From NCBI GenBank assembly GCA_016867335.1, contig VGJU01000012.1:1-34167 (forward strand): DNA of 34,167 bases, written 5' to 3'. Every line of letters starts with the position of its first letter. Positions within the stretch are counted from its first letter, which is position 1. This stretch comes from Candidatus Zixiibacteriota bacterium (GTDB lineage: Bacteria; JAAXHH01). The notes beneath the pieces were generated by a model, which had not been told where the DNA came from, ran no database searches, and saw only the letters and a program-made list of their open reading frames with translations. The translations under genes were made by a program, and so were the position numbers. This document shows positions 8,768 through 16,874 of the stretch, piece by piece.

Positions 8768-8841
8768 TACGCCCGGAGGGAGTCGAACCCCCAACCTCCT
8801 GATCCGTAGTCAGGTGCTCTATCCAATTGAGCTACAGGCGC
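8768..8841 (-). tRNA. tRNA-Arg(ACG)
   Basis: 74-nt cloverleaf. Anticodon stem-loop CCTGA-CTACGGA-TCAGG gives anticodon ACG, whose A34 is the TadA editing site. Acceptor GCGCCTG pairs with CGGGCGT, leaving a G1-U72 wobble at the end; the discriminator is A73. CCA is not encoded. It is the first gene after the promoter at 8869-8897 and heads the tRNA/tadA/SRP RNA cluster. Confidence 0.96.
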
Positions 8842-8868
8842 ACGATCCCATGACGCAAAGAACACCCT

Positions 8869-8897
8869 AACCTACATGTTCGTACCTGGCATGTCAA
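8869..8897 (-). promoter_or_regulatory. Sigma70-type promoter for the tRNA-Arg/tadA/tRNA-Ser cluster
   Basis: On the minus strand a perfect -35 box TTGACA (8897-8892) is followed by exactly 17 bases and the -10-like TAGGTT (8874-8869). Transcription would start some 20-25 bases before tRNA-Arg. The -10 box is a weak match, but the -35 box, spacing and position are good. It lies in the 106-base gap between the carbonic-anhydrase-like gene and tRNA-Arg. Confidence 0.6.
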
Positions 8898-8947
8898 GCG
8901 AATTTTGGGAAGAGTAAACCGGACAGACGGGTTGTCCTTTCGACGTT

Positions 8948-9472
8948 TCATCTCTTCCATTTTGCCCGCTCCGCGTACACCCGACCCCGCTCTATGTAAC
9001 CCTGCGCCGTCTGGTGAATCCGCTCGATCTGTGCCTCAGTCACCGTTTTGACGATGCGTCCGGGAACGCCGAGAACAAGCGAATTCGGAGGCACTTCCAT
9101 CCCTTCGGTCACCAGAGCGCCCGCGCCGATGATCGCGTGTTCGCCGATACGCGCTCCGCTTAATAGGATCGCACCCATGGAAACCATGACGTGATCGGCG
9201 ATCTGCGCTCCGTGTACGATAGCCTTGTGCCCCACCGTAACGAATTTTCCCAACGTCGTCGGACAACCCGGATCGATGTGCAATATGCTTCCATCCTGCA
9301 CATTGCTTCCCTCGCCGATCGTAATGGGTTCGTCATCGGCGCGCATGACCACCTGAAACCATACGCTGGCGTCTTTGTGAATCGTGACGGCTCCGATCAA
9401 ATCGGCGCTAAGCGCAACAAAAGCCGAAGGATCGATTCGGGGCTGCACGTCTATATACTGGTTCGAACCCAT
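8948..9472 (-). CDS. Gamma-carbonic anhydrase-like hexapeptide-repeat protein (YrdA/PaaY group)
   Basis: 174-residue left-handed beta-helix protein with repeated [IVL]-G-x4 hexapeptides through residues ~15-140. Putative metal-ligand histidines appear in SILHIDPG and GHKAIVHG, matching the three-His pattern of gamma-carbonic anhydrases. Members of the YrdA/PaaY group are often described as carbonic anhydrases or thioesterase partners; the substrate cannot be told from sequence. ATG 9472 has AGAGGA five bases upstream. It is 28 bases after the larA-like gene and probably the last gene of the long eno-to-here run. Confidence 0.85.
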   Translation of the reverse strand: MGSNQYIDVQPRIDPSAFVALSADLIGAVTIHKDASVWFQVVMRADDEPITIGEGSNVQDGSILHIDPGCPTTLGKFVTVGHKAIVHGAQIADHVMVSMGAILLSGARIGEHAIIGAGALVTEGMEVPPNSLVLGVPGRIVKTVTEAQIERIHQTAQGYIERGRVYAERAKWKR

Positions 9473-9500
9473 GATTTCCTCTCGACAGGCCCGGAGGGCA

Positions 9501-10793
9501 TCATCCTGCCGCCTCGCGCCCCTCGCGTATGCAGGGCATGACGTAAGGGCCTTTGGGAATGACGGCTAGCGTGGCCTGTGGACCGCATCGTTCGAGCGCG
9601 CAGGCGATGCCCTCTTCGACCGAGGTCACAGGCGCTACCAGATAGGAACGGATGTCTTCCGGAGACAACCCTTCCGTATACAAGTAAATATGCGCTTTTT
9701 TGAGCGCCTTGACCAACTCTTCCACCTCCCATTGGTCGATGGTAAAGACACCCGGTTGCTGTATGGAAGCGATAAAAGTGTCAATGTCGGTCGTTTCTCG
9801 CAGAATCCGCTCGAATTCCTTACTGCCTACCCCCTCGGCGCAACCGGAGGCGATCACAATACAACCACCGTCCTTGAGAATGTCCAGCGCCCCCACCATC
9901 CCCTTGACCGTCTGGTAATAGGTCGTATCGAGCGGATAGCCTGCCGAAGAGGTGACCACCACGTCTACGGGTTCTTCCACGTACGCCCGGACCATCTCCC
10001 GGACCTGCGCCACGCCGGCACGGTGGGCGGCATCGAGTTCGCCCGCAAAGATGCCCGTCACCCTCCGCTGTTCGTCCATCGAGGTGTTGACGATAAAATC
10101 GGCCCCTGCCATGCGTGCGATTTCGAGAATGGCCTCATGCACCGGGTTGCCGTCCAGTATCCCCGACGATGCCTTGGGATGCTCCAACAGTCCCGGACCG
10201 TGGAGATATCGGATGGTTTCGACACCGACCAGTCCGGGCGCAACAAGTTTTCTGCCTCCCGAATACCCCGCCATAAAATGCGCTTCGATCAGTCCGGTAA
10301 GGATTTTGAGGTCGCTTTCCACGTATTGTCGATCCACATATACCGGGATTCCGCCCGACGTCATGCCCAAGTAGGCTTGTTCATCGGTGTTTCGAGCGAC
10401 ATGGTTGATCACGCGGTAACGGTCCACTACGGCGGACGTGAGCGTCTCGCGCAACTGTGTTTCGTTCATCGGTCCGTGCAGACCGGTAGCCACGAGTATC
10501 ATGATGGCGTCGGCGGGTAGGCCGCTTTGTTCAAGCGTCTGCAGAATAGGCGGCAAAATGACGGCATGGGGGACTGGGCGAGTGATGTCCGAAACGACGA
10601 CGCAAGCGTTCCGGCGTGCCCGTGCCAGCTTGGCAAGCGGCGGACTGGCCACGGGACGACACAGCGCCTCCCACGTAGCCTGTTGCGGGTTTTCGAGCGG
10701 CGTCGCCTGTCGCATGGAAAGAACGGCTACAAGATTCTGGTCCGGAATTTCGACATCGAGACCTGTTTTATGATAATCCAGTTTAATTTTCAT
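9501..10793 (-). CDS. larA: LarA-family nickel-pincer racemase/epimerase
   Basis: 430-residue member of the lactate racemase LarA family (DUF2088). The key residues of the founding enzyme line up with a constant two-residue offset: His106 in ATGLHGP, His172 in EAHFMAGYSGG, Lys182 in GGRK and His198 in RYLHGPG. SDITRPVPH is also typical. The Lys carries the nickel-pincer cofactor in characterised LarA. The substrate may be a hydroxy acid other than lactate. Start ATG 10793 overlaps the upstream kinase stop by four bases; an open frame further upstream is only an extension through that gene. The cofactor genes larB, larC and larE are not in the window. Confidence 0.88.
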   Translation of the reverse strand: MKIKLDYHKTGLDVEIPDQNLVAVLSMRQATPLENPQQATWEALCRPVASPPLAKLARARRNACVVVSDITRPVPHAVILPPILQTLEQSGLPADAIMILVATGLHGPMNETQLRETLTSAVVDRYRVINHVARNTDEQAYLGMTSGGIPVYVDRQYVESDLKILTGLIEAHFMAGYSGGRKLVAPGLVGVETIRYLHGPGLLEHPKASSGILDGNPVHEAILEIARMAGADFIVNTSMDEQRRVTGIFAGELDAAHRAGVAQVREMVRAYVEEPVDVVVTSSAGYPLDTTYYQTVKGMVGALDILKDGGCIVIASGCAEGVGSKEFERILRETTDIDTFIASIQQPGVFTIDQWEVEELVKALKKAHIYLYTEGLSPEDIRSYLVAPVTSVEEGIACALERCGPQATLAVIPKGPYVMPCIREGREAAG

Positions 10794-11782
10794 GATTGTT
10801 CCTCGACGGATGCGACTTCGAGTCCGGTTCGGGGTGAAGGGGTGAGAATGTCCACCGCTCCGGTGGTCCGCGCGGCGGCGATCAGCGAGTCCGGTTCGGG
10901 ATGAAGCACGATGACCGCGCCGCCGCTTCCTCCCAATTTGGCACCCCATGCGCCGTGTTCGAGCGCCAGCGTGACAAAGCGGTCGTCTTCCGGACTGGAA
11001 CCGCCAAGCGACCGGGAAATTCGGTGGTTTTCGTTCATAAGCCGTCCCAATTCTTTCAGATCGCCGTGCAACAGCGCTTTTTTGCCGGCACGCGCCAACT
11101 GACCGACGGTTTTGTACGCTTCCACCACTTCGGTGTCCCCTTCGACCCAACGTTGCCGGATCGGTCTATGTATCGTACCGGAGATGCGCTGTGTCCCGGT
11201 AATGATCAAAAGAAGCGGCAAACCCGGAAGACGATCGGCAAGCGGCTCGATCGTCGCATACGGGTCGGTTTCAAAAGCGCGATGAAATTCCTTTTCCCGG
11301 AAATCCATATAGTTCAGTCCGCCAAACGTACACATATAGGCGTCCTGATAACCACAGAACACCTTGAGGTGGGTATATTCGATCATCCGGGCCAGTTCGG
11401 CGTGTTCGTAAGCAGACCGGACCGCGTTCCGCAGTGTCTGCACCGCGCCCAGCATGGCGACGATCAGTGCAGTCGATCCCGAAAGCCCGGCGCGAAAAGG
11501 AATGTCCGTCGTCCAGCAAAGATGTGCTTTCAGATCGCTTGCCCCGGCGCCGGTGAGCACCGCTCGTGCAATGTCGAAGTAGTCTCCCTGCAAAACCAGA
11601 TCGTCGGGTTTTTCCACGATGCGTCGTTCGCCGCCGGTTTCGAGAACAAGGCCCTCGCAAGGATAAAACGTTACGACTGCGCGCTGAGCGATAGAGCAGG
11701 AGATTACACTGCCACCGTACATATCCGTCGGATTGCCGATAATCCCTGCGCGTCCGGGCGCGCTGCATCGAAAGACGTTCAT
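10790..11782 (-). CDS. GHMP-family sugar kinase, glucuronokinase-like
   Basis: 330-residue GHMP kinase. The N-terminus CSAPGRAGIIGNPTDMYGG (residues 6-24) resembles the glucuronokinase/galactokinase substrate-binding start. The ATP-binding GHMP loop is PFRAGLSGSTALI at ~95-107, and a C-terminal glycine-rich GAWGAKLGGSGGA motif is near 280. Similarity to plant-type glucuronokinases (GNP[ST]D motif) suggests phosphorylation of a uronic acid at C1, but other sugars are possible. ATG 11782 overlaps the kinase/regulator stop by four bases. A nucleotidyltransferase (galU) lies two genes upstream, so the pair could make an NDP-sugar. Confidence 0.75.
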   Translation of the reverse strand: MNVFRCSAPGRAGIIGNPTDMYGGSVISCSIAQRAVVTFYPCEGLVLETGGERRIVEKPDDLVLQGDYFDIARAVLTGAGASDLKAHLCWTTDIPFRAGLSGSTALIVAMLGAVQTLRNAVRSAYEHAELARMIEYTHLKVFCGYQDAYMCTFGGLNYMDFREKEFHRAFETDPYATIEPLADRLPGLPLLLIITGTQRISGTIHRPIRQRWVEGDTEVVEAYKTVGQLARAGKKALLHGDLKELGRLMNENHRISRSLGGSSPEDDRFVTLALEHGAWGAKLGGSGGAVIVLHPEPDSLIAAARTTGAVDILTPSPRTGLEVASVEEQS

Positions 11783-13472
11783 GCCGAACTTCCTTTGTCG
11801 ATCAGATCGGCGACCATCAACCGGAGTCTTTCGATATCGAAGGGTTTGGTCAGACACGGATTTCCGGTCTGCCGGACAAAATCCAACGTATCTTGGCTGA
11901 CCGTATCGCCGGTGATGAAAATGATGCGTTTTTCGAGTTCGGGCCGACGCGCGATGATCTCCCGGTACAACTGTTTTCCATCCGAATCCGGCAGGCGGAT
12001 GTCGAGCAAGGCAAGATCGTACTGCGTCCGGTCGATATGGGCCATGCCGTCGCTCCCGCTCAACACGGCGTCCACCGTATAGCCGTTTTGACGAAACGTG
12101 CTGGTCAGAAAATCCAAAATGGCGGGTTCGTCGTCTATGATCAGAATACGGAAGGAAGGCTGTACATTCGGAGATTCGGAGGAAGAGGTGGGTTCTTGGG
12201 ATTTGTTCGAACGGGACGGCGGAAGGAGTATGGTAAAAGTTGCGCCTCCGCCCTCGGTGTGTGTAACCCGGATATCGCCCTGATGTTCTTTTATGATGCC
12301 GTAACAGATGCTCAACCCCAACCCGATCCCCTTGCCGAACTCCTTGGTGGTAAAAAACGGTTCGAACAACCGGGCGATATGTTCGTCGTCGATACCCGGC
12401 CCGTTGTCGATAAGGTCAATGATCACTTGATCGTCTTGCAGGCGGGTGGCGATACGGATGTCCCGATCCGAGGCATTTCGGGTCAGTAACGCTTCCTGCG
12501 CGTTGTTGATCAGGCTCAACAACACCTGCTGTAACTGTTGAAAGTCCGCATAGACGGTCATGGGGCGGGCGTCGAGTGTCGTGCTTACCCGGATCTGATT
12601 GGCACGCAACTGATCCTCACGGATGTCGAGTACACTGTACAGTACATCGTTTACATTGACCGGACGTTTGTCCACTTTTTGTTTTTGGGCAAAAACCGTA
12701 AGATGCTGTACGATCCGCTGACAACGCTGGGCCGCTTCTTCCAATTTTCGGAGACATTCCTGAATACGCGGGGTCGTATCCGACATTCGGAGCATGAGTT
12801 GCGAGTAGCCGAGTATGATCGCCAACGGGTTGTTGAGTTCGTGGGCGACACCGGCCACAAGTTGGCCTACGGCGGAAAGCCGTTCCGACTGAACCAGAAA
12901 GGTCTGTGTGTCGCGCAGATCCGACAGGCTCCTCTGAAGTTCGGCCTCGTGGCGTTTTGCATCCCTGAGCAACCGGACGTGCTGCTCCATTACGGCTTCG
13001 AGTTCTACCACTTTGTCTTCAAGCGCCTGAGTGAGTCGGTTGATATGTTCTTTGAGATAGTATTTTTCGTCTACGTCCACCGAGGAAGCCATATGCGTTG
13101 TCTGTTGCGCGGCCAGCATTTCCTCGACGGTGTCGAGAAGGGTCTGTGTCTGAAAAGGACGCCGCATAAAACGGTTGGCCCCTATCTTGAGCGCAAATCT
13201 TTCGTCGTCCTCGCTTACGTACGCACCGCTCAGAAAGAGAAAGGGAATCCGGGCGAGTTCCGGCGTATTGCGCACCGAATGACAAAACTCGAACCCGTCC
13301 ATATTGGGCATGAGAATATCGGAGATGATAAGATCAGGGTGATGAAGTTGCGCCTGCTGTAACCCCTGTTTCCCGTCCATCGCCGCAATGGACCGATAAC
13401 CGGCGCTTTCGAGAATATCCTCCACAGCATGATGTTGTCGGGGCGGTCGTCTACGATCAATATGTTATGCAT
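11779..13472 (-). CDS. Hybrid sensor histidine kinase (REC-HisKA-HATPase-REC), frameshifted near the N-terminus
   Basis: With one base restored this is a ~564-residue soluble hybrid kinase. The N-terminal receiver begins HNILIVDDRPDNIML from ATG 13472, but the frame then breaks at 13425. The rest (VEDILESAGY onward) continues in another frame as a 548-residue ORF. CTGTGGAG replaces an expected CTGGTGGAG, a one-G loss. Receiver 1 has acceptor Asp in SDILMPNMDG (~52). A coiled coil leads to the H-box AVGQLVAGVAHELNNP (His ~211), N-box LLSLINNAQEAL, G1 DNGPGID and G2 GKGIGLGLS. Receiver 2 has IIDDEP, LLDIRLPDSDG and TKPFD. No membrane segment is seen. It could be a sequencing error or a genuine lesion. 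Confidence 0.85.
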
Positions 13473-13525
13473 GATGGGCCTACTGTGGTTGCAAGGTGAA
13501 GAACGTAAGCAGAGCCGCCGAGAAT

Positions 13526-14404
13526 TTACCCAATACAAAATCTTTTGCGAAGATAATCACGAAACGCAGCACCATCAAGGGCGTCGTCGAGCGCAAAGTC
13601 GGCACACGCCTCCCAGTAGCTTTTCGGGTTTCCTATATCGTAGCGTTTGCCGTCGTTGCCAAGACGGACGCACCAGACGGGTTTTCCTTGCGACAGCAGC
13701 GTCTGTATGGCGTCCACCAGCCATAGTTCGCCGCCACGTCCGGGCGGGGTGCGGTCAAGCGCCCCGACGATATCCGGATTGCAGACATAGCGCGCCGAAA
13801 CGGCGTACCGGCTTGGCGCGGACGCCGTATCCGGTTTTTCGACGAGATAGTCGATGGGAAAGGCGTCTCCTGCTTCGCCTACGGGACGGACGATGCCATA
13901 CCGGGATACTTTCTCTTCTGGCACTTCCTCTACCGCGATAGTACAGCAGGCCTGCCGAGTCTGGTGTGTTTCGATCATGCGATGGACGACGTTGCGTCCC
14001 GGTGGACAACGGACGATCGCATCGCCCCACGCGACGACCACGGGATCGTCGCCGATAAAGGAACGGGCGAGTCGGACCGCGTCGCCGTTGCCGGCGGGTC
14101 TGCCCTGACGCATGATCGTAAATTCGATATCCGGAACCCGGATCGCCTCTATGAGATCGGTTTTCCCGGAGGCGTCGAGATGTGCGGTCAGTTCGCGGTC
14201 TTCGTCGAAATAGTTTTCTATGGCTTGTTTGTGCCGTGAGGTAATCAGCAGAATACGGTCTATACCCGCCTCCGCCAGTTCGTCCACGACGTGGTGGATC
14301 GCAGGTTTGCGTCCTACGGGCAGCATCTCTTTGGGCAACGATTTGGTAAGCGGCAAAAGCCGGGTCCCCAACCCCGCTACCGGAACGACCGCTTTACGTA
14401 TCAT
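13526..14404 (-). CDS. galU: UTP--glucose-1-phosphate uridylyltransferase
   Basis: 292-residue GalU-type nucleotidyltransferase forming UDP-glucose from glucose-1-phosphate and UTP. The N-terminus KAVVPVAGLGTRLLPLTKSL with KEMLPVGRKP is diagnostic, and VEKPD, the GGELWLVDAI block and RYDIGNP follow as in the family. ATG 14404 overlaps the eda stop by four bases (ATGA). Together with the downstream GHMP kinase and the upstream eda it forms a sugar/uronate metabolism segment. Confidence 0.93.
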   Translation of the reverse strand: MIRKAVVPVAGLGTRLLPLTKSLPKEMLPVGRKPAIHHVVDELAEAGIDRILLITSRHKQAIENYFDEDRELTAHLDASGKTDLIEAIRVPDIEFTIMRQGRPAGNGDAVRLARSFIGDDPVVVAWGDAIVRCPPGRNVVHRMIETHQTRQACCTIAVEEVPEEKVSRYGIVRPVGEAGDAFPIDYLVEKPDTASAPSRYAVSARYVCNPDIVGALDRTPPGRGGELWLVDAIQTLLSQGKPVWCVRLGNDGKRYDIGNPKSYWEACADFALDDALDGAAFRDYLRKRFCIG

Positions 14405-15057
14405 GGTTTTTCCTGTCGCGCTTGCCGGACGGCGTCCACATACTTTTGCGCTGTTTCGGAGATCACCGTCCAATCGCCTCGTGTCACCGCCGCTCTGTCG
14501 ATGAGGTTACCCCCTACGGCGACGGCGCTTGCGCCGGCACGAATAAATTCACCCGCATTTTCCAGACTGACGCCGCCGGTCGGTATCAGGTCGATCTGGG
14601 GCAGGGGGCCTTTCAGATCGCGGAAATAGCGTGGACCGAGCGCCGTTGCCGGAAAGACCTTTACCAAATCCGCCCCGCACTCCCATGCGGCGAGTACTTC
14701 CGTGGGGGTAAAGGCGCCGGGGATGGCGATTTTGCTGTAACGCCGACACATTTTGACGACGGCCGGGTCGAGCGTCGGAGCTACCAGATATTCCGCACCT
14801 GCAAGAATGGCCGCGCGTGCCGTTTCGGTGTCGAGTATGGTTCCCGCACCGATAAGCGCCTGTCCACGAAATCGTTCCGCGCAGGTCCGGATCACGTCGA
14901 GCGCGCCGGGAGTGGTCAGGGTGATTTCGATGGCGCGGATACCGCCTTCGCTGAGCGCCTGTACCACGCGGACCAGTTCGTCGGGACGATCGGCGCGTAC
15001 GACCGCCACCACCCCTCCCTCCAGCAAAAACCGAAGAGACTCGTCTTTTGAAGACAT
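14401..15057 (-). CDS. eda: 2-dehydro-3-deoxy-phosphogluconate (KDPG) aldolase
   Basis: 218-residue class I aldolase cleaving KDPG to pyruvate and glyceraldehyde-3-phosphate. Catalytic Glu44 is in IEITLTTPGA and the Schiff-base Lys133 in DLVKVFPA, the same positions as in the E. coli enzyme. IGAGTIL, IPGAFTPTE and PTGGVSLENA are also conserved. ATG 15057 has GGAG eight bases upstream. The gene follows a PfkB-family gene by 14 bases, the usual kdgK-eda arrangement, although that kinase looks degenerate here. Confidence 0.93.
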   Translation of the reverse strand: MSSKDESLRFLLEGGVVAVVRADRPDELVRVVQALSEGGIRAIEITLTTPGALDVIRTCAERFRGQALIGAGTILDTETARAAILAGAEYLVAPTLDPAVVKMCRRYSKIAIPGAFTPTEVLAAWECGADLVKVFPATALGPRYFRDLKGPLPQIDLIPTGGVSLENAGEFIRAGASAVAVGGNLIDRAAVTRGDWTVISETAQKYVDAVRQARQEKP

Positions 15058-15071
15058 AATTTTCGCTCCGA

Positions 15072-16061
15072 TCAGCGTTGCAGTTTTGTGCCGATGCCTT
15101 CTGTTTGCGCGTGTAGGTCTTCGAGGGTAAACCAACTCAGATGTCCCGGAGCCGAATGCATGAGCGCCGCACCGGCGTTGGCCTGTCGCAGAGCGGTTTC
15201 CGGACCATGGTCCAGTCCGTGAAGAAAGACGGCGGAAAAAACGCTGAAAGCGCCGCCTGCGTCAATGATTTCGAGCGTGTATGCGCGATCTTGGTACGTC
15301 GTTTCGGCAAACGCCGCAGCTCGCCACATACCGGCGCGAGGGGTATGACAAGCGTCGTCAGTTACAGCCACGATTTCGCCTCGGTAACGGGATTTCAGTT
15401 TTTCCGCTGCCTTTTCCGGGGTTTCCGCGTCGCCGGAGAGTGTTTGGGCTGAGCGCAACGTGACCGTCAGCACGGAGGCTTGTTCCAGAAAGGGCGCGAG
15501 ACGCGCAAGGGTTTCCGGAGAAAAGGCGGTATCCGCCGGTTCGTCCACCGCGACGACGATATGGCGATTCGCCTCTTTGGCTACACGCAGTCCGTATTCC
15601 AGCGTTTCAAGTGCGCCGGGTCGTGTTTCCTGCGGTGTAAGAAAGAAAAGACAGTGCTTCGCGTGTGCCAACACGGACCAGCAAAGCGCATCGGGCGCGG
15701 TTTCTCGAAACACCGTATGTTCGGCATCGTAGAAATAGCGCGTGGGGCGCGGTGCGCTGCCCGGTTCCGCGAAACAAAGCCCGGTGCGCCCTTCCGGAAT
15801 CCGGACGATGCCGGATACGTCCACTCCGTGCTCGCGCGCCTTGTTGACGACTTTGCGGCCAAGCGGGGTGTCGCCTGCTGCCGACAGCCACGCGCACCGC
15901 CATCCAAGACGGCTGGCGGCGACCGCCGTCTCTACACCGGCACCTATGACGTGAACGTCGAAATGGACGGCTTGTTCCAGCCGTTCGTAGCGTGCCGGGG
16001 ACAGCCTAAGAAAGCCTTCGCCTAACGTGACAAGATCGTACGGGGGATCGAAAACGGGCAT
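15072..16061 (-). CDS. PfkB-family sugar kinase homologue (KDG kinase-like) with degenerate active site
   Basis: 329-residue ribokinase-fold protein. The start (DLVTLGEGFLRLSP) and RTGLCFAEPGSAPRPTRYFYD resemble 2-keto-3-deoxygluconate kinases, and eda follows immediately. The canonical motifs are damaged. The GAGD anion-hole/catalytic motif reads DAGGAF at 267-272, so the catalytic Asp position is Gly. The N-terminal G-G-x-x-x-N-x-A motif reads GAGVETAVA without Asn, and the P-N-x-x-E motif reads TLRSAQ. The frame is intact, so this may be a pseudokinase, a regulatory or binding protein, or an enzyme with altered chemistry. No clear Shine-Dalgarno precedes ATG 16061. Confidence 0.75.
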   Translation of the reverse strand: MPVFDPPYDLVTLGEGFLRLSPARYERLEQAVHFDVHVIGAGVETAVAASRLGWRCAWLSAAGDTPLGRKVVNKAREHGVDVSGIVRIPEGRTGLCFAEPGSAPRPTRYFYDAEHTVFRETAPDALCWSVLAHAKHCLFFLTPQETRPGALETLEYGLRVAKEANRHIVVAVDEPADTAFSPETLARLAPFLEQASVLTVTLRSAQTLSGDAETPEKAAEKLKSRYRGEIVAVTDDACHTPRAGMWRAAAFAETTYQDRAYTLEIIDAGGAFSVFSAVFLHGLDHGPETALRQANAGAALMHSAPGHLSWFTLEDLHAQTEGIGTKLQR

Positions 16062-16065
16062 CGGG

Positions 16066-16833
16066 TTATTTTACCATACGTTCGGCGGTGGAGGTCAATT
16101 TCTGTATTTCGTTTTCGTTTAGTCTGCCGTCCGACTGGGCGTCGATAAAAAGATTGAACAACGTTTCTACTTCGTTGGCGTCCATTTTTCCCTGTATGGC
16201 CGCTTTGGTAATTTCGCGTGCGGTCTCACGGGTCTGGGTCTGGTCGTACCCCGGTGGCAGCATCGCGGTGATGCGGCCCGGCAGATCGGAGGCTTTGACG
16301 CGCGTGAGCAGCGAGATCATTTTCCGACCGCCCATACCGCCCTGTGTCTGCGCTTCCCTTACCTGACGCGCCAAGTCTTTTAGTTCGCCTTCCAGTGTAG
16401 CTCCCGGTAAAGGGTTTCTTGAAGACGGTGTCGCCGCAGGTTCCAGAAATTTGTCGATCACGGCATCCATAACGCCCGCCCGTTCGGCTATTTCGACGAG
16501 ACGACCCATTTCCGCGTCGTCTACGACACCATCGTCACGCGCTTTGTAATAGAACTGGCCGAGATCGTATAGGTCTCCCGCGCCGGCCTTGCCCGATTTT
16601 ACCGCATCGAAGGCGGCCTCGGAGAGCAGACGTGCGGCTTCGACGTCTTCGTTCCATGTCTCCTGTGCGATCGGTCCTTCCTCCTCTTCCCAAAAGATCA
16701 AGTTGCCGTAGGCCCAGTTCCGCGTGGAAATCCACGCCTCTTCCACGTCTACCAGCGCGAGAGCGAGCGTGGCAACTCCCAAGCCGATAAACACGATGAA
16801 AAGAACGAAAAAGCCTCGGATTTTGCCGATCAT
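16066..16833 (-). CDS. Membrane-anchored protein with a duplicated EF-hand-like module, unknown function
   Basis: 255-residue protein not recognised as a named family. One N-terminal transmembrane segment (residues ~8-29) anchors a soluble, acidic domain. Two related stretches of about 46 residues, at ~75-120 and ~209-254, share the pattern G-K ... L/V-x2-L ... [YF]-x2-A-x2-D-G ... E-[MI]-x-[RK]-L-x3-A-E-R. Each contains a D-x-D-G or S-D-G loop reminiscent of an EF-hand (ARDDGVVDDAEM, AQSDGRLNENEI). A Gly-rich linker lies near 164-170. ATG 16833 has AGGAAA seven bases upstream. It sits between recO and the PfkB gene. Confidence 0.75.
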   Translation of the reverse strand: MIGKIRGFFVLFIVFIGLGVATLALALVDVEEAWISTRNWAYGNLIFWEEEEGPIAQETWNEDVEAARLLSEAAFDAVKSGKAGAGDLYDLGQFYYKARDDGVVDDAEMGRLVEIAERAGVMDAVIDKFLEPAATPSSRNPLPGATLEGELKDLARQVREAQTQGGMGGRKMISLLTRVKASDLPGRITAMLPPGYDQTQTRETAREITKAAIQGKMDANEVETLFNLFIDAQSDGRLNENEIQKLTSTAERMVK

Positions 16834-16874
16834 GCGCGTTTCCTACTTGATAAGACAGTTTGTGGTGAGGCGCG

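Noticed and set aside
10794-11150. N-terminal extension of the LarA-family ORF
   Set aside because: The extra residues are a shadow of the upstream kinase; the ATG at 10793 in an ATGA overlap gives the normal LarA length and residue numbering.
10901-12082. 393-residue plus-strand ORF
   Set aside because: Shadow of the GHMP kinase and hybrid kinase genes, which carry clear motifs on the minus strand.
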